A DNA stretch of 64,000 nucleotides, taken from Legionella sainthelensi. GTDB taxonomy: Bacteria > Pseudomonadota > Gammaproteobacteria > Legionellales > Legionellaceae. The number at the start of each line of letters is the position of its first letter. Positions within the stretch are counted from its first letter, which is position 1. The notes below the pieces were generated by a model that worked only from the letters and a program-made list of their open reading frames with translations, made no database searches and was not told the DNA's origin. Below, in pieces: positions 55,172 through 64,000 of this stretch. The stretch is from contig NZ_LR134388.1 of NCBI RefSeq assembly GCF_900637685.1, forward strand, positions 1,251,501 through 1,315,500, read 5' to 3'. A program made the position numbers and the translations under genes.

Positions 55172-55710
55172 TTTAATTTTAACTAATTTGAGTATGATGT
55201 AAAAATAAGTTAATTTCTTGTGTCAAACTGTTTTTATTTGGAACTGAGCTCATATCGACTTGTTTTTTCATGATTCAAATCGAAAAAAAATTAATCGAAC
55301 TGTATTTTAATTGCATATTAATGGTCATTTTTATCGATATTTAAACACGGTTAGAAATTTTTTTGTATCTCTTGACTACAAGTTTCGAAAGAGGTCAATT
55401 TTTAAAGACACGTTGATAAGTTCTAAAGCAGATATCGGGGAAGCAGATTTCACAAGATATTAAACGTTCTGCACACAGAGTTATCCACAGATTTTGTGGG
55501 TAACTAATTTTTGAAAACATAAAGCAAATGATTTATGTCCTTATAAAATAAGAACTTTTGAATTAAAAGTTAATTTGATTTTTGCGCAAGCTGTTTCATG
55601 TAAAAAAAGTTATCCACAGGACATGTGAATAAATAGGAGAAATATGCCTGAGTATATTAACAAAGAAAAAAATAAAAAACAGTCTTGACTGATGTATTTT
55701 TAAAAATATT
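55172..55710. other. AT-rich gene-free region with DnaA-box cluster
   Basis: 539 bases with no supported gene between two minus-strand genes. Stretches of A/T (TTTTTAAAAATATTTTATCC near 55700, TTAATTTGATTTTTGCGC near 55570) lie next to three DnaA boxes and one near-box. I see few GATC sites. Confidence 0.6.
55481..55632. promoter_or_regulatory. Cluster of DnaA boxes
   Basis: TTATCCACA at 55481-55489 (plus), TTACCCACA on the minus strand at 55503-55495 (one mismatch), TTATCCACA at 55610-55618 (plus), and TTATTCACA on the minus strand at 55632-55624, which fits the TTWTNCACA consensus. Such a cluster could be an origin, a DnaA-titrating site or chance plus regulation of recG's neighbour. Confidence 0.6.
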
Positions 55711-57783
55711 TTATCCTTGCAGAAATTGTTCAAAATTCCCTAACCAACGTTGCGTGATATCACGAGCGATTTCTGGAGTATGGCGTATTAGTTTTTGAGC
55801 TTGAGAAGGCAACAGAGGCAACAAAGAATGATCTCGTTGGATGTCTGCGATTTTAAATTGTCGATAACCCGTTTGTTTTGTTCCTAAAACTTCTCCAGCC
55901 CCTCTTAATTCCAAATCTTTCTCTGCAATAATAAAGCCATCATTAGTTGCGCGCATGATTTTTAAACGCTCAGTGCTTTGCTGTGATAAAGGAGATTGAT
56001 AAAGTAAGAGACAATGAGATTGAGTACTTCCTCTGCCTACACGGCCACGTAATTGATGGAGTTGTGACAAACCTAAACGCTCTGCATTTTCTATAATCAT
56101 TAAACTTGCATTGGGGACATCAACCCCGACTTCAATAACGGTGGTGGCTACCAGCAAATTGATTTCACCATTTTTAAATGCAGCCATAGTTGCTTCTTTT
56201 TCTAATGGTTTCATACGCCCATGGATTAGGCCAATTCGAGCGGTAGGCAGTTGCTCTTGTAAGGTATGTGCTGTTTCTGTTGCTGCCATGCATTGCAATT
56301 TTTCGGATTCTTCAATAAGGGTGCATACCCAGTAGATTTGTCGGCCACTAGAGAGGGCAACGAGTAATCGTTCAATCACTGTTTCTCGTTTATTTTGGTT
56401 TAATACAGCAGTTGTAATTGGGATACGCCCAGGAGGTAATTCATCGATAACGGAAACATCTAGATGCGCCAAATAACTCATGGAAAGTGTTCTTGGAATA
56501 GGCGTGGCAGTCATCAGTAGCTGATGAGGAACTCGTTGTTCGTGCTGTCCTTTTTGCTGTAAAAGTAATCGTTGTTCCACACCAAATCGATGTTGTTCAT
56601 CAATAATGACTAAACCCAGGTGTGAAAAATGAACTGCCTCTTGAAATAATGCATGGGTACCAATAATAAGCTGGCAGCTGTTGTCCGCAAGAGCGCTCAA
56701 TGCATGACGTCTTTCGCTTGCTTTCATTTTCCCAGTTAATCTTAATATTTTAATGCCCAAAGGCTCAAGCCAACGGATAAAATTGCTGGCATGTTGTTCA
56801 CTTAATAAATCTGTAGGCGCCATAAAAGCAACTTGTTGACCATTGGCTATAGCCTGTAATGCTGCAAGCGCCGCAATAATCGTTTTTCCTGCTCCCACAT
56901 CACCTTGTACCAAACGCAGCATGGGCTTGGTCTGCATTAAATCCAGGTTGATTTCTTCGGCTACCCTTTGTTGTGCTTGAGTCAGAGTAAAAGGAAGGGC
57001 ATTTAGAAATCTATTGTTTAAGTGATTATCTCGAGCTAATGGAGTTGCATGTAAAGTACTACGTGATGCTCTGGCAAATTGCATGCTTAATCGTTGCGCT
57101 AATAATTCATCAAAAGCTAATCGTTTCAAAGCTGGATGCTCTCCTGTTTCAAGAGCGTGCAGGGAGATATCAGGAGGTGGGTTGTGCAGTAATTTAATCG
57201 CTTCGCCAAGATGATAAAAATTATTTGCTTGTAATTCCGCATCACTCATCCACTCTAATTGTTGTAACTCAGGTTCACAGCTTTTTAACGCGACCAGAAC
57301 CAATTGCCTTAACCGAGTTTGGCTTAAGCCTTGGGTACTTGGATAAATGGGGGTTAATGTTTCATGAACTCGACATTGAGTTTCATCTTCTAGTAATTGA
57401 TATTCAGGATGAGTCATAATCCATGTGTTGTTGAATTCACGTACCTCGCCAAAAGCATGGATCATTACGCTGTTATTTAAATTTTTAATTTGATTTTTGT
57501 TAAAATGAAAAAATTGGAGCCTTATTACACCTGTTTTGTCTTGGACATAGCAATGCAACAGAGCACGCTTACCTGGTTTAATCTCAGTTTTGCTTACTTC
57601 TCCAGCAATAACACACCAGGTATTAGGTTGTACATCTTGAATGGGAGTGATGCGAGTTCTATCTTGATAGCGATAAGGCAAGTGAAAAAGCAGATCACGT
57701 ACGGTATGGATTCCGCATTTAGCCAATTTTTCTGCAAGTGTAGGGCCTATACCCGTTAATGATTCACAAGAATTTGATAACAC
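55711..57783 (-). CDS. recG: ATP-dependent DNA helicase RecG
   Basis: Regresses stalled replication forks and remodels branched DNA. A 690-residue protein: N-terminal wedge OB-fold (TPIQDVQPNTWCVIAGEVSK), Walker A GDVGAGKT, Walker B-type DEQHRFGV, motif III TATPIPRTLSM, motif V VATTVIEVGVDVP and motif VI HQLRGRVGRG. Full length, no lesion. It is divergent from argS; a 169-base gap holds both promoters. Confidence 0.97.
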   Translation of the reverse strand: MLSNSCESLTGIGPTLAEKLAKCGIHTVRDLLFHLPYRYQDRTRITPIQDVQPNTWCVIAGEVSKTEIKPGKRALLHCYVQDKTGVIRLQFFHFNKNQIKNLNNSVMIHAFGEVREFNNTWIMTHPEYQLLEDETQCRVHETLTPIYPSTQGLSQTRLRQLVLVALKSCEPELQQLEWMSDAELQANNFYHLGEAIKLLHNPPPDISLHALETGEHPALKRLAFDELLAQRLSMQFARASRSTLHATPLARDNHLNNRFLNALPFTLTQAQQRVAEEINLDLMQTKPMLRLVQGDVGAGKTIIAALAALQAIANGQQVAFMAPTDLLSEQHASNFIRWLEPLGIKILRLTGKMKASERRHALSALADNSCQLIIGTHALFQEAVHFSHLGLVIIDEQHRFGVEQRLLLQQKGQHEQRVPHQLLMTATPIPRTLSMSYLAHLDVSVIDELPPGRIPITTAVLNQNKRETVIERLLVALSSGRQIYWVCTLIEESEKLQCMAATETAHTLQEQLPTARIGLIHGRMKPLEKEATMAAFKNGEINLLVATTVIEVGVDVPNASLMIIENAERLGLSQLHQLRGRVGRGSTQSHCLLLYQSPLSQQSTERLKIMRATNDGFIIAEKDLELRGAGEVLGTKQTGYRQFKIADIQRDHSLLPLLPSQAQKLIRHTPEIARDITQRWLGNFEQFLQG

Positions 57784-57952
57784 ATGATTATGAATGTTAA
57801 AAGTTATATTTAAGTGTACCGCATAGTTTATAAGCTAACAATTTGAAGTTTTTTAGATTTAACGTGTATTTACGTGAACTATATTAAAACCTTTTCATAG
57901 AGTACAAAAAAGCGCATAATAGCATCATTTTTTTGATGGAAAATTAGGTACC

Positions 57953-59713
57953 ATGAAACATACGTTAGAGCAGCTTTTAAAACACGCGTTAATTTCATTA
58001 CAAAAATCAGGAGAAATCCCCGACAATTTGGATGTTGAAATTAAGGTTGATCGTGCAAAAGACTCAGCTCATGGAGATTATGCCAGTAATTTGGCTTTAA
58101 TTTTGGCTAAGCCTTGCCGCCAATCTCCACGTAAATTAGCGGAACTTTTAGTAAAAACAATTCATGTTGATCCTGTTATAGAAAAGATAGAAATCGCTGG
58201 AGCAGGATTTATTAATTTTTTTATACACAGTAATTCTCGCTCACAAATTATCGCTGAAGCATTAGAAAAGGGGAGTCGTTTCGGTTGCAGTACTATCGGC
58301 AAAAATCAAAAAGTATTGGTCGAGTTTGTTTCTGCCAATCCTACAGGACCGTTACATGTGGGGCATGGCAGAGGAGCAGCTTTTGGGGCTACATTAGGAA
58401 ATGTGCTCAAAGCAGCAGGCTATGATGTTACTGTAGAATATTATGTCAATGATGCTGGACGGCAAATGAATATCCTTGCTGCCAGTGTGTGGTTACGCTA
58501 TCTCGAGCTTTCCGGTGAACCTGTAGTGATTCCAGCCAATGCTTATAAAGGGGATTATGTTTCAGAAATAGCACAAGAACTTTGGCTAAAGCATAATAGA
58601 GAATATGTCCACCCCTGGGCTACAGTTATCGAGGGCTTACCTCTTGATGAACCACATGGTGGCGATAAAGAAATTTATATTGATGCTTTAGTAGAGCGGA
58701 TGAAAATGCTTTTGGGCATGCCTATTTTTTCATTATTTCATCAACATGCTCTAAATACGGTTTTAGAAGATATCCAAGATGATCTTGCTGAATTTGGGGT
58801 GAAATATGATAACTGGTTTTCGGAGCAGTCATTATTTGAAGACGGTTCCATTCAAAAAGGCATTCAAGCACTAAAAGACGGTGGCCATACTTTTGAAAAG
58901 GAAGGAGCACTTTGGTTTAAGGCTACTGATTTTGGTGATGAAAAAGACCGTGTTTTGATTCGTGCTAATGGACATACTACCTATTTTGCTTCAGATGTAG
59001 CGTATCATTGGAATAAATATGATAGAGGGTATGATCGCGTCATTGATATTTTTGGTGCGGATCATCATGGCTATATCACCCGTTTACGTGCGGTTGTTAC
59101 AGCTTTAGGACATGATGAAAGCACGCTTGATGTGCTCTTAGTTCAATTTGCTATTTTGTATCGTGGTGTTGAGCGAGTACAAATGTCTACGCGAAGTGGA
59201 TCTTTTGTAACTTTAAGGGAATTACGTCAAGAAGTAGGTAATGATGCCGCTCGCTTTTTTTATGTGGCACGTAAATCGGAACAACATATGGATTTTGATT
59301 TAGATTTGGCTAAATCAGAATCTAATGATAATCCTGTTTATTATATTCAATATGCACATGCAAGAATATGTTCTGTATTAAGGCAATTGAAGGAAAGAGG
59401 GTTATTTTGGGATAAAGCAGTGGGACTAAAGCATCTTGACTTATTAGAGCAAGAGCATGAAACTCATTTGATTTCGTTAATAAGTCGTTATCCTGAAGTT
59501 GTGGAATTAGCCGCTGAGCATTGCGAACCTCACCAGGTAGCTTACTATTTGCGGGAAGTAGCCAATGGATTGCATAGCTATTATAATGCCGTTCCACTTC
59601 TGTGTGAGCAAGAACAATTACGATGTGCTCGTCTTTGTTTGCTCGAAGCAGTGCGTCAGGTAATATACAATGGGTTAGATTTATTGGGCGTATCCGCTCC
59701 TGAGAGTATGTGA
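57953..59713 (+). CDS. argS: Arginyl-tRNA synthetase
   Basis: Class I aminoacyl-tRNA synthetase charging tRNA-Arg, 586 residues. The N-terminal Add1 domain is followed by the HIGH-like motif [13 protein letters not shown]. The KMSKS region is degenerate ([13 protein letters not shown]), as usual for ArgRS. C-terminal anticodon-binding helices are complete. The stop TGA overlaps the ATG of the SPOR gene (TGATG), as in many gammaproteobacteria. Confidence 0.97.
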   Translation: MKHTLEQLLKHALISLQKSGEIPDNLDVEIKVDRAKDSAHGDYASNLALILAKPCRQSPRKLAELLVKTIHVDPVIEKIEIAGAGFINFFIHSNSRSQIIAEALEKGSRFGCSTIGKNQKVLVEFVSANPTGPLHVGHGRGAAFGATLGNVLKAAGYDVTVEYYVNDAGRQMNILAASVWLRYLELSGEPVVIPANAYKGDYVSEIAQELWLKHNREYVHPWATVIEGLPLDEPHGGDKEIYIDALVERMKMLLGMPIFSLFHQHALNTVLEDIQDDLAEFGVKYDNWFSEQSLFEDGSIQKGIQALKDGGHTFEKEGALWFKATDFGDEKDRVLIRANGHTTYFASDVAYHWNKYDRGYDRVIDIFGADHHGYITRLRAVVTALGHDESTLDVLLVQFAILYRGVERVQMSTRSGSFVTLRELRQEVGNDAARFFYVARKSEQHMDFDLDLAKSESNDNPVYYIQYAHARICSVLRQLKERGLFWDKAVGLKHLDLLEQEHETHLISLISRYPEVVELAAEHCEPHQVAYYLREVANGLHSYYNAVPLLCEQEQLRCARLCLLEAVRQVIYNGLDLLGVSAPESM

Positions 59714-60489
59714 TGGCAAGAGAATATAATAATAAACGTTCTTCAAGATCGCGCAGTGGTGCATCGCACCATTTTTTATTGATTACGGTTATTTTTTTAT
59801 TAGGCTATATGGCTGCTTCTTTTTTTGATTTTGAAACAATAATGCATTGGGTAAATACTCAAGTATTGGCGCATCATGACGCAAAAAAAGAATCAGCTAA
59901 ACCTGAGGCACCACAACAGGCAGTGATTCCGCCTAAACCCAAGTTTGAGTTTTATACATTACTTGCTAATGAAAAAACACCGGCATCACAAGCTAACAAT
60001 GCAACAACAGCAGCTCAATCGACTGCCGCTGCAAGTAGCAATGTGACAACCGTTCAACCTGCTTCCGTTGCTAATGCAAATCCAGCAACTAATGTGGTTA
60101 CTGCATCGTCGCCAACTACGGTTCCTGTTACAAATGCGGTTACAGCAGCATCCACTACAGCTACATCGTCGCAAGTAAAATCGAACATAACTCAACAACC
60201 CCCAGCTCCTGCAAGAGCTATTGCAACCAAAACTGCTCCTGTTTCTGCAGGGGGAAATTATTTAGTGCAAGTTGCTTCATTCAAAGCGCGTCAAGATGCA
60301 GAGCACATGAAAGGCACATTGATTCTCAAAGGGTTTAGTGTCTATATCATCCCAGTGAGTCACCCTACTAAAGGTAATTGGTTTCGAGTAGTAGTTGGCC
60401 CATATTCTAATCGGGGACTTGCGCAACAAGCCCAGATCAATTTAGCCCGAAATGAACGTCTGAATGGGATGATTACTACTGGTGGATGA
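59713..60489 (+). CDS. SPOR-domain inner-membrane protein (FtsN-like)
   Basis: A 258-residue bitopic protein. It has a short basic cytoplasmic start (AREYNNKRSSRSRSG), one helix (FLLITVIFLLGYMAASFF), a long low-complexity Ala/Thr/Val/Pro linker (about residues 85-175) and a C-terminal SPOR domain (YLVQVASFKARQDAEHMKG..., VVVGPYSNRGLAQQAQINL). SPOR binds denuded septal glycan, so it likely acts in cell division. Its position directly after argS is conserved in the group. Start at ATG 59713; a GTG at 59710 is possible. Confidence 0.9.
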   Translation: MAREYNNKRSSRSRSGASHHFLLITVIFLLGYMAASFFDFETIMHWVNTQVLAHHDAKKESAKPEAPQQAVIPPKPKFEFYTLLANEKTPASQANNATTAAQSTAAASSNVTTVQPASVANANPATNVVTASSPTTVPVTNAVTAASTTATSSQVKSNITQQPPAPARAIATKTAPVSAGGNYLVQVASFKARQDAEHMKGTLILKGFSVYIIPVSHPTKGNWFRVVVGPYSNRGLAQQAQINLARNERLNGMITTGG

Positions 60490-61043
60490 TTAAGGCAAAG
60501 CTCAATTGGACACATTATTGCGGCTTTAGGCATACAGTCAGTAGTAGTGCCACACTGTGATTAAGGAACTTTTAGTTGTTCTCACGATAGCCGCGACTCA
60601 CTCATGTTGATCGCGACTTAATCCTCTTATAGAAATGGATTTCTGCTTTTGCGAAAATGTCGTAGCCCTTAAGCCAATGGTAGTGGAACAATTGCTGCGA
60701 TCATGATGAATTTCAAATTCCTTACTTGTTTTAGGTTTACCTTTTAAATCGATTGATTCCTTCCAAGAGTTTAAGATGGAGCATTTGCTCAAAATCTGGT
60801 GCCAATTGCTGCAGCTTTTCTTTATTTCTCGCAACAAAAAGGAAGCGTTATGAAACAAGTATGAGGCAGATACTTTAAATCAAAGGCGCGTGTACACGTT
60901 CGCATTATTTCTACTTAAAGTCGGATTAATTGCCGATTTTTATTTTCAGTATCAATCAATCTGTTTTAACCATAAAATTAATATTTTGTTAAGCTATTTA
61001 TTGTACAATATTCAGTCAATCGAGATCACCAACTATTCAATTA
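60490..61043. other. Intergenic region with dispersed-repeat copy
   Basis: 554 bases without a supported gene. Bases 60603-60685 match 1036-1114. A minus-strand frame at 60598-60858 is a shadow of the repeat. The AT-rich end (61000-61043) should be the promoter of the effector-like gene at 61044. Confidence 0.55.
60603..60685 (+). repeat. Diverged intergenic repeat, copy 2
   Basis: Shares CATGTTGAT, AAATGGATTTC, GCGAAAATG, CCCTTAAG and AATGG.AGTG in order with 1036-1114. The central ATTTCTGCTTTTGCGAAAAT part is palindromic. Confidence 0.55.
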
Positions 61044-62630
61044 ATGGATGCTTCTATGTCTAAAAACCCAGCTACAAGTAAAGCGTATAATGCAATATTT
61101 CAGGATCATAACAAGAATCATAGAAAGATTCGTCGCAGACAGAACGTTGATGCATATGACGAAGGAATTTCTTGTCACATATTTGCAATTGCTAGTCCAA
61201 CCTCAGATGAAAAATCAGGCGAATTGAATAATAAATTCATTGAGATTAACGATGAAATTTCGAACGAATATTTGATTCCTAAGCTTCAACATGATCTGGC
61301 TGAGCAGGAGAAAAAGGAAAGTAACGAAAATTACATAATGAAAAAATATCCTGAGCAAACAAATGAAGAGATCATCCAAAAGCGCAAGAAAGCCATGAAT
61401 GAAATTCAAAAACTGAGTCAGTTACAAGAAATTGTATTGCCTGTGGAGAACATGTATTTATGTGGCGGATTTAAATCAGGGCAGACTTCTCCTGAGCATA
61501 TGTGGATTGAGGATCACACAAACGGAAACTCCTACGATACTTTCGTTGATCGAGGTGGAATTGCTGTCGTGAAGGGGGTTGGTAAAGTGGGAGAATCATT
61601 TAAGCCTGGATGTGAAGGATCTGCATTCGAAAAAGACAATATTTATCGAATAAAAAAAGATGGGTATACATGGGGGCAACTTATTGCTATAGCGGCTGGT
61701 GGTGAGGGTAAAGATCCCTTTCCTGACGCAATAAAAAACACACTGCAAGTTTTAGCTGCTATAAATACGGTTGAACTCGTGAATGAAGCATTGGAAAAAA
61801 TTCCTGAGCCAATCCTGACACAAGAAGAACAAAATGTGTTAAAGAAAGTTGTGAATGAACAAAAAAGAAAGAACAATATAAACGACATAAATGACGTTAC
61901 AAATAATCTGATTGAAACAGAAAAGAAACATTATCAGAGCGCGATCAACAAAATGGAAATAGTAGGAAGAGAGCGTAGAAAGGTTGCCAGAGAAATTGTA
62001 GGTCGCGGGTATAACCCTTATTCGGTACTCGTTAAAATATATGAAAATATTAAACCCGAACGAATAAGCCAAGCCTTAACTATGAAGGAAGCAACCCAGT
62101 GCAAACAAGAATTACTAGATGAATTAAGAAAGCTTGAACTTCATAAAGAATCTTTACCTAAAGAAGAGCATGTCAATTTTCAAAATATGATTGATGAGAA
62201 AAAGAAGCAAATTAATGCAAAATTTTCAGATAAAGAAAAAATTGGTGAAATAGTCAATAAAATAAAAATCGCCGCTGATAACTATTTAAACTGGTCTAGC
62301 CAAAACGCTACGGGCTGGTTTCGAACAAATTATCAATATGGTCAATATGGAAGGGAACAAGCAGGAAAATTAATAAAGATGATTAAAGAAGACAAGCCTA
62401 TACTCGAAATATTAAAAGAAACTCATGATGTAGTTAATAACTCGGGCGTTAATGCGAATTCATTTAGCCGGTATTTGCATAACGCACTCAATGAAAATAA
62501 ACCTTCTCTTATAGGTCAAACTAAGCTTTCTCAAGAAAGCGTAAATTATAAACAAATGTTGCTGGTGCAGTTGAAAGAGGTAGAGTCAACTGAAATGAAA
62601 ATGGAAAACACAAATATAGTGAGAATTTAA
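61044..62630 (+). CDS. Effector-like protein with possible Cys/His hydrolase motif
   Basis: A 528-residue hydrophilic protein; ATG 61044 or 61056 are both possible starts. The N terminus is basic (NHRKIRRRQNV). Cys140 in MYLCGGFKSG and His152 in EHMWIEDHTNG with YDTF following could be part of a Cys-His active site, but no known family could be assigned. Residues about 230-420 are charged helices, probably coiled coil. The end is acidic then hydrophobic (ESTEMKMENTNIVRI). It looks like a Dot/Icm substrate. It is followed immediately by an IS256 relic. Confidence 0.65.
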   Translation: MDASMSKNPATSKAYNAIFQDHNKNHRKIRRRQNVDAYDEGISCHIFAIASPTSDEKSGELNNKFIEINDEISNEYLIPKLQHDLAEQEKKESNENYIMKKYPEQTNEEIIQKRKKAMNEIQKLSQLQEIVLPVENMYLCGGFKSGQTSPEHMWIEDHTNGNSYDTFVDRGGIAVVKGVGKVGESFKPGCEGSAFEKDNIYRIKKDGYTWGQLIAIAAGGEGKDPFPDAIKNTLQVLAAINTVELVNEALEKIPEPILTQEEQNVLKKVVNEQKRKNNINDINDVTNNLIETEKKHYQSAINKMEIVGRERRKVAREIVGRGYNPYSVLVKIYENIKPERISQALTMKEATQCKQELLDELRKLELHKESLPKEEHVNFQNMIDEKKKQINAKFSDKEKIGEIVNKIKIAADNYLNWSSQNATGWFRTNYQYGQYGREQAGKLIKMIKEDKPILEILKETHDVVNNSGVNANSFSRYLHNALNENKPSLIGQTKLSQESVNYKQMLLVQLKEVESTEMKMENTNIVRI

Positions 62631-62654
62631 ACAAAAGTAGAGAGTGTTCAGTTC

Positions 62655-63966
62655 ATTTAACTGTGTCACCTCATTGCTTATCTGCTTATCTAAGCTCCAA
62701 TGTTAGCTTGTCTTCAAAATAGACTTGTAAGTGGGAGACGATAAGAACTCAATTGTGCATGGGCTGATTCCATTTTTCCAGTACTTTCTGGGAAGCACAA
62801 TAACTAAGCTTAATAAGGGCGTTTTCGCTGGTGAATGCGCCTTTATTTATTTTTAGTTTAGTGTATTTGCGAATTTGCCGATGAAAACCTTCAACAATAT
62901 TGATTGTGTAAATTGTAAATGATGCGTCTGAGCTCTTCTGCATATTTAAAGTACGGTGATAGAGCCTCCCAGTTATTATTCCACGATTTCATTACGGCGG
63001 GGTATTTTTTACCCCATTTCAAGCAAATGAAGCTCCGCCAAGTCTTTACTTGAGGCCTTATAAACAAGTTTTAAATCAGCTATAAACGCTTTCTGGTCTT
63101 TGCTGACCACATATTTCAATAAGTTACGAATTTGATGAACAAAACAAAGTTGCACTTCAGTATTAGGAAATACTTCCGTAATGGCATCGGGAAATCCCTT
63201 AAGCCCATCGATGTTTGCATTAAGAAGATCATCTACACCGCGAGCCTTAAGGTCATTTAATACACCAAGCCAGAAACGAGCTCCTTCTGCCTCAGATAAA
63301 TAGAGTCCTAAAATATCTTTTTTACCTTCTGAATTAACGGCGAGAACTGTGTAAAAGGCTCTACTTATGACCTTACCGTCAACACGTACTTTAAAGTGCA
63401 TGGCATCAAGAAATACGATTGGATATACCGATTCTAAGGAGCGATTACGCCATTCGGTAATCAGGCTGATTTTAGCGCTGGAGATTTCTAATCCATACAT
63501 CTCTGATAAATGCTCGCTTATCGCCTCGTAGCTCATACCTATTGCGTAGAGTGCTAAAACTTTATTATCCAGTGACTCGTTAAGTAGCATTTGGCGTTTT
63601 TTTATTATCTCAGGTTCAAAACTGCCATCCCTATCTCGAAGGGTTTCTAAATCAAAAAGCGCCAGTAGTCGATTTGATTGTTTTAGTCGTTTTACCATTA
63701 CGACGGTTGGTTATACCTGTCTCATAACAGTCTGTCATATGAGAATCCATTTCTCCTTCTAATGCCGACTCTAATAACTCTTTAATTAACGACGTAAGGA
63801 TTCCGTCTTTGTCGGTGAGCGATTGCCCTGATTTTAACTGCGCAAAGGTTTCTGATTTGAACTCATTGAAATCAAAATTCGATAAATCGATTGTCTTCTT
63901 ACTCATGTGCACCTCTTCTAAGTGTTAAGTTGTAGTGGGTTGAAAGAGATGACACAGTTATTTAAA
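62655..63966 (-). mobile_element. IS256-family insertion sequence, decayed
   Basis: About 1.3 kb. Related inverted-repeat ends AACTGTGTCACCTC (left) and GATGACACAGTT (right). The exact tips and target duplication could not be fixed. The transposase is broken in three frames. Confidence 0.75.
62749..63912 (-). pseudogene. IS256-family (Mutator-type) transposase, three frame lesions
   Basis: Starts MHMSKKTIDLSNFDFNEFKSE at 63912. At 63654-63658 one T too many (TTTTT, minus strand) ends the first frame in TGA just after TKTIKSTTGAF. The next frame (63698-63009) carries DLETLRDRDGSFEPEIIKKR and the DDE core (VYPIVFLDAMHFKVR, DGLKGFPDAI, CFVHQIRN). It stops at 63009, where a base is missing after LLEMG. 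Then a 7-base duplication (ATTTACA twice) near 62907-62921 breaks the frame again before YTINIVEGFHRQIRK. The last frame ends 62749. Inactive as written. Confidence 0.85.
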
Positions 63967-64000
63967 TGCTACCGTTTGGATCGGGTTATGCAAGAGTTCT
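63967..64000. other. Window end
   Basis: The last 34 bases lie beyond the IS256 right end. Too short to assign. Confidence 0.2.

Noticed and set aside
55172..55710. Claim that this is the chromosomal oriC
   Set aside because: Only DnaA boxes are visible. No dnaA, dnaN, mnmG or rpmH neighbours, and GC skew cannot be judged from one window; left as a candidate.
60598..60858. 86-codon minus-strand frame
   Set aside because: Overlaps the dispersed repeat copy; no start signal and no similarity to any protein I know.

Overview
The window looks like a chromosomal segment of a Legionella-type gammaproteobacterium. The reasons are low G+C DNA, several large hydrophilic proteins with eukaryote-like or enzyme-like modules and acidic C-terminal tails typical of Dot/Icm effectors, paired MFS and TyrP-type amino-acid carriers, and housekeeping genes (eno, maf, recG, argS-SPOR) interspersed with them. 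The genus is inferred from gene content; no rRNA or marker gene is present to confirm it.

Layout. 1-3.9 kb: the 3' end of a malic enzyme and two overlapping MFS carriers closed by hairpin terminators. 4-8.7 kb: a hypothetical effector-like gene with a probable frameshift, a Dam methylase, a large effector-like protein and a PhyH dioxygenase. 8.9-12.7 kb: a transporter/periplasmic nucleoside hydrolase pair, an exported beta-carbonic anhydrase and a frameshifted small heat-shock gene. 13-14.9 kb: a second effector-like protein, apparently a paralogue of the one at 6-7.6 kb, and a small membrane protein. 14.9-20.0 kb: a malonate decarboxylase operon (mdcA, fused mdcC-mdcD, mdcE, mdcG, mdcB). 20.1-22.6 kb: degraded genes and an IS5-type element that carries a GIY-YIG nuclease. 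22.9-26.5 kb: a cyclic-nucleotide-binding protein, a DipZ-like thiol-redox protein, a thioesterase-like protein, CsbD and a PRC-barrel protein. 26.7-31.1 kb: a cyanophycin operon (cphA, cphB, isoaspartyl peptidase). 31.2-33.7 kb: a decayed exported repeat protein split by an intact IS3 element, and a DUF1328 micro-protein. 34-41.2 kb: two TyrP-like permeases, an OmpA-like lipoprotein, a small membrane protein and a RecB/AddB-like nuclease with a frameshift. 41.5-51 kb: a membrane protein, an acyltransferase, a probable effector pair (F-box-like protein and GT-B glycosyltransferase-like protein), GNAT, Lrp, a putative R-S-E mono-ADP-ribosyltransferase and a small acidic ORF. 51.2-60.5 kb: eno, maf, a ZIP transporter, a CDF exporter, a DnaA-box cluster, recG, argS and a SPOR protein. 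61-64 kb: an effector-like protein and a decayed IS256 element.

How the genes work together. Two nitrogen/carbon modules stand out. The mdc operon should convert malonate to acetate plus CO2 on a phosphoribosyl-dephospho-CoA carrier, with mdcB/mdcG making and attaching the prosthetic group. The cph operon should make and break down the Arg/Asp storage polymer cyanophycin. Around them are solitary effector candidates. The most interesting are the putative mono-ADP-ribosyltransferase at 48.5 kb and a pair of paralogues in which one keeps, and the other has lost, a candidate catalytic cysteine.

Caution. Several genes carry lesions of exactly one base in short homopolymers (4720-4726, 12266-12271, 38817-38822, 63654-63658). 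Two of these coincide with classical -1 slippery heptamers. Assembly error, real decay and programmed frameshifting cannot be separated from this sequence alone.
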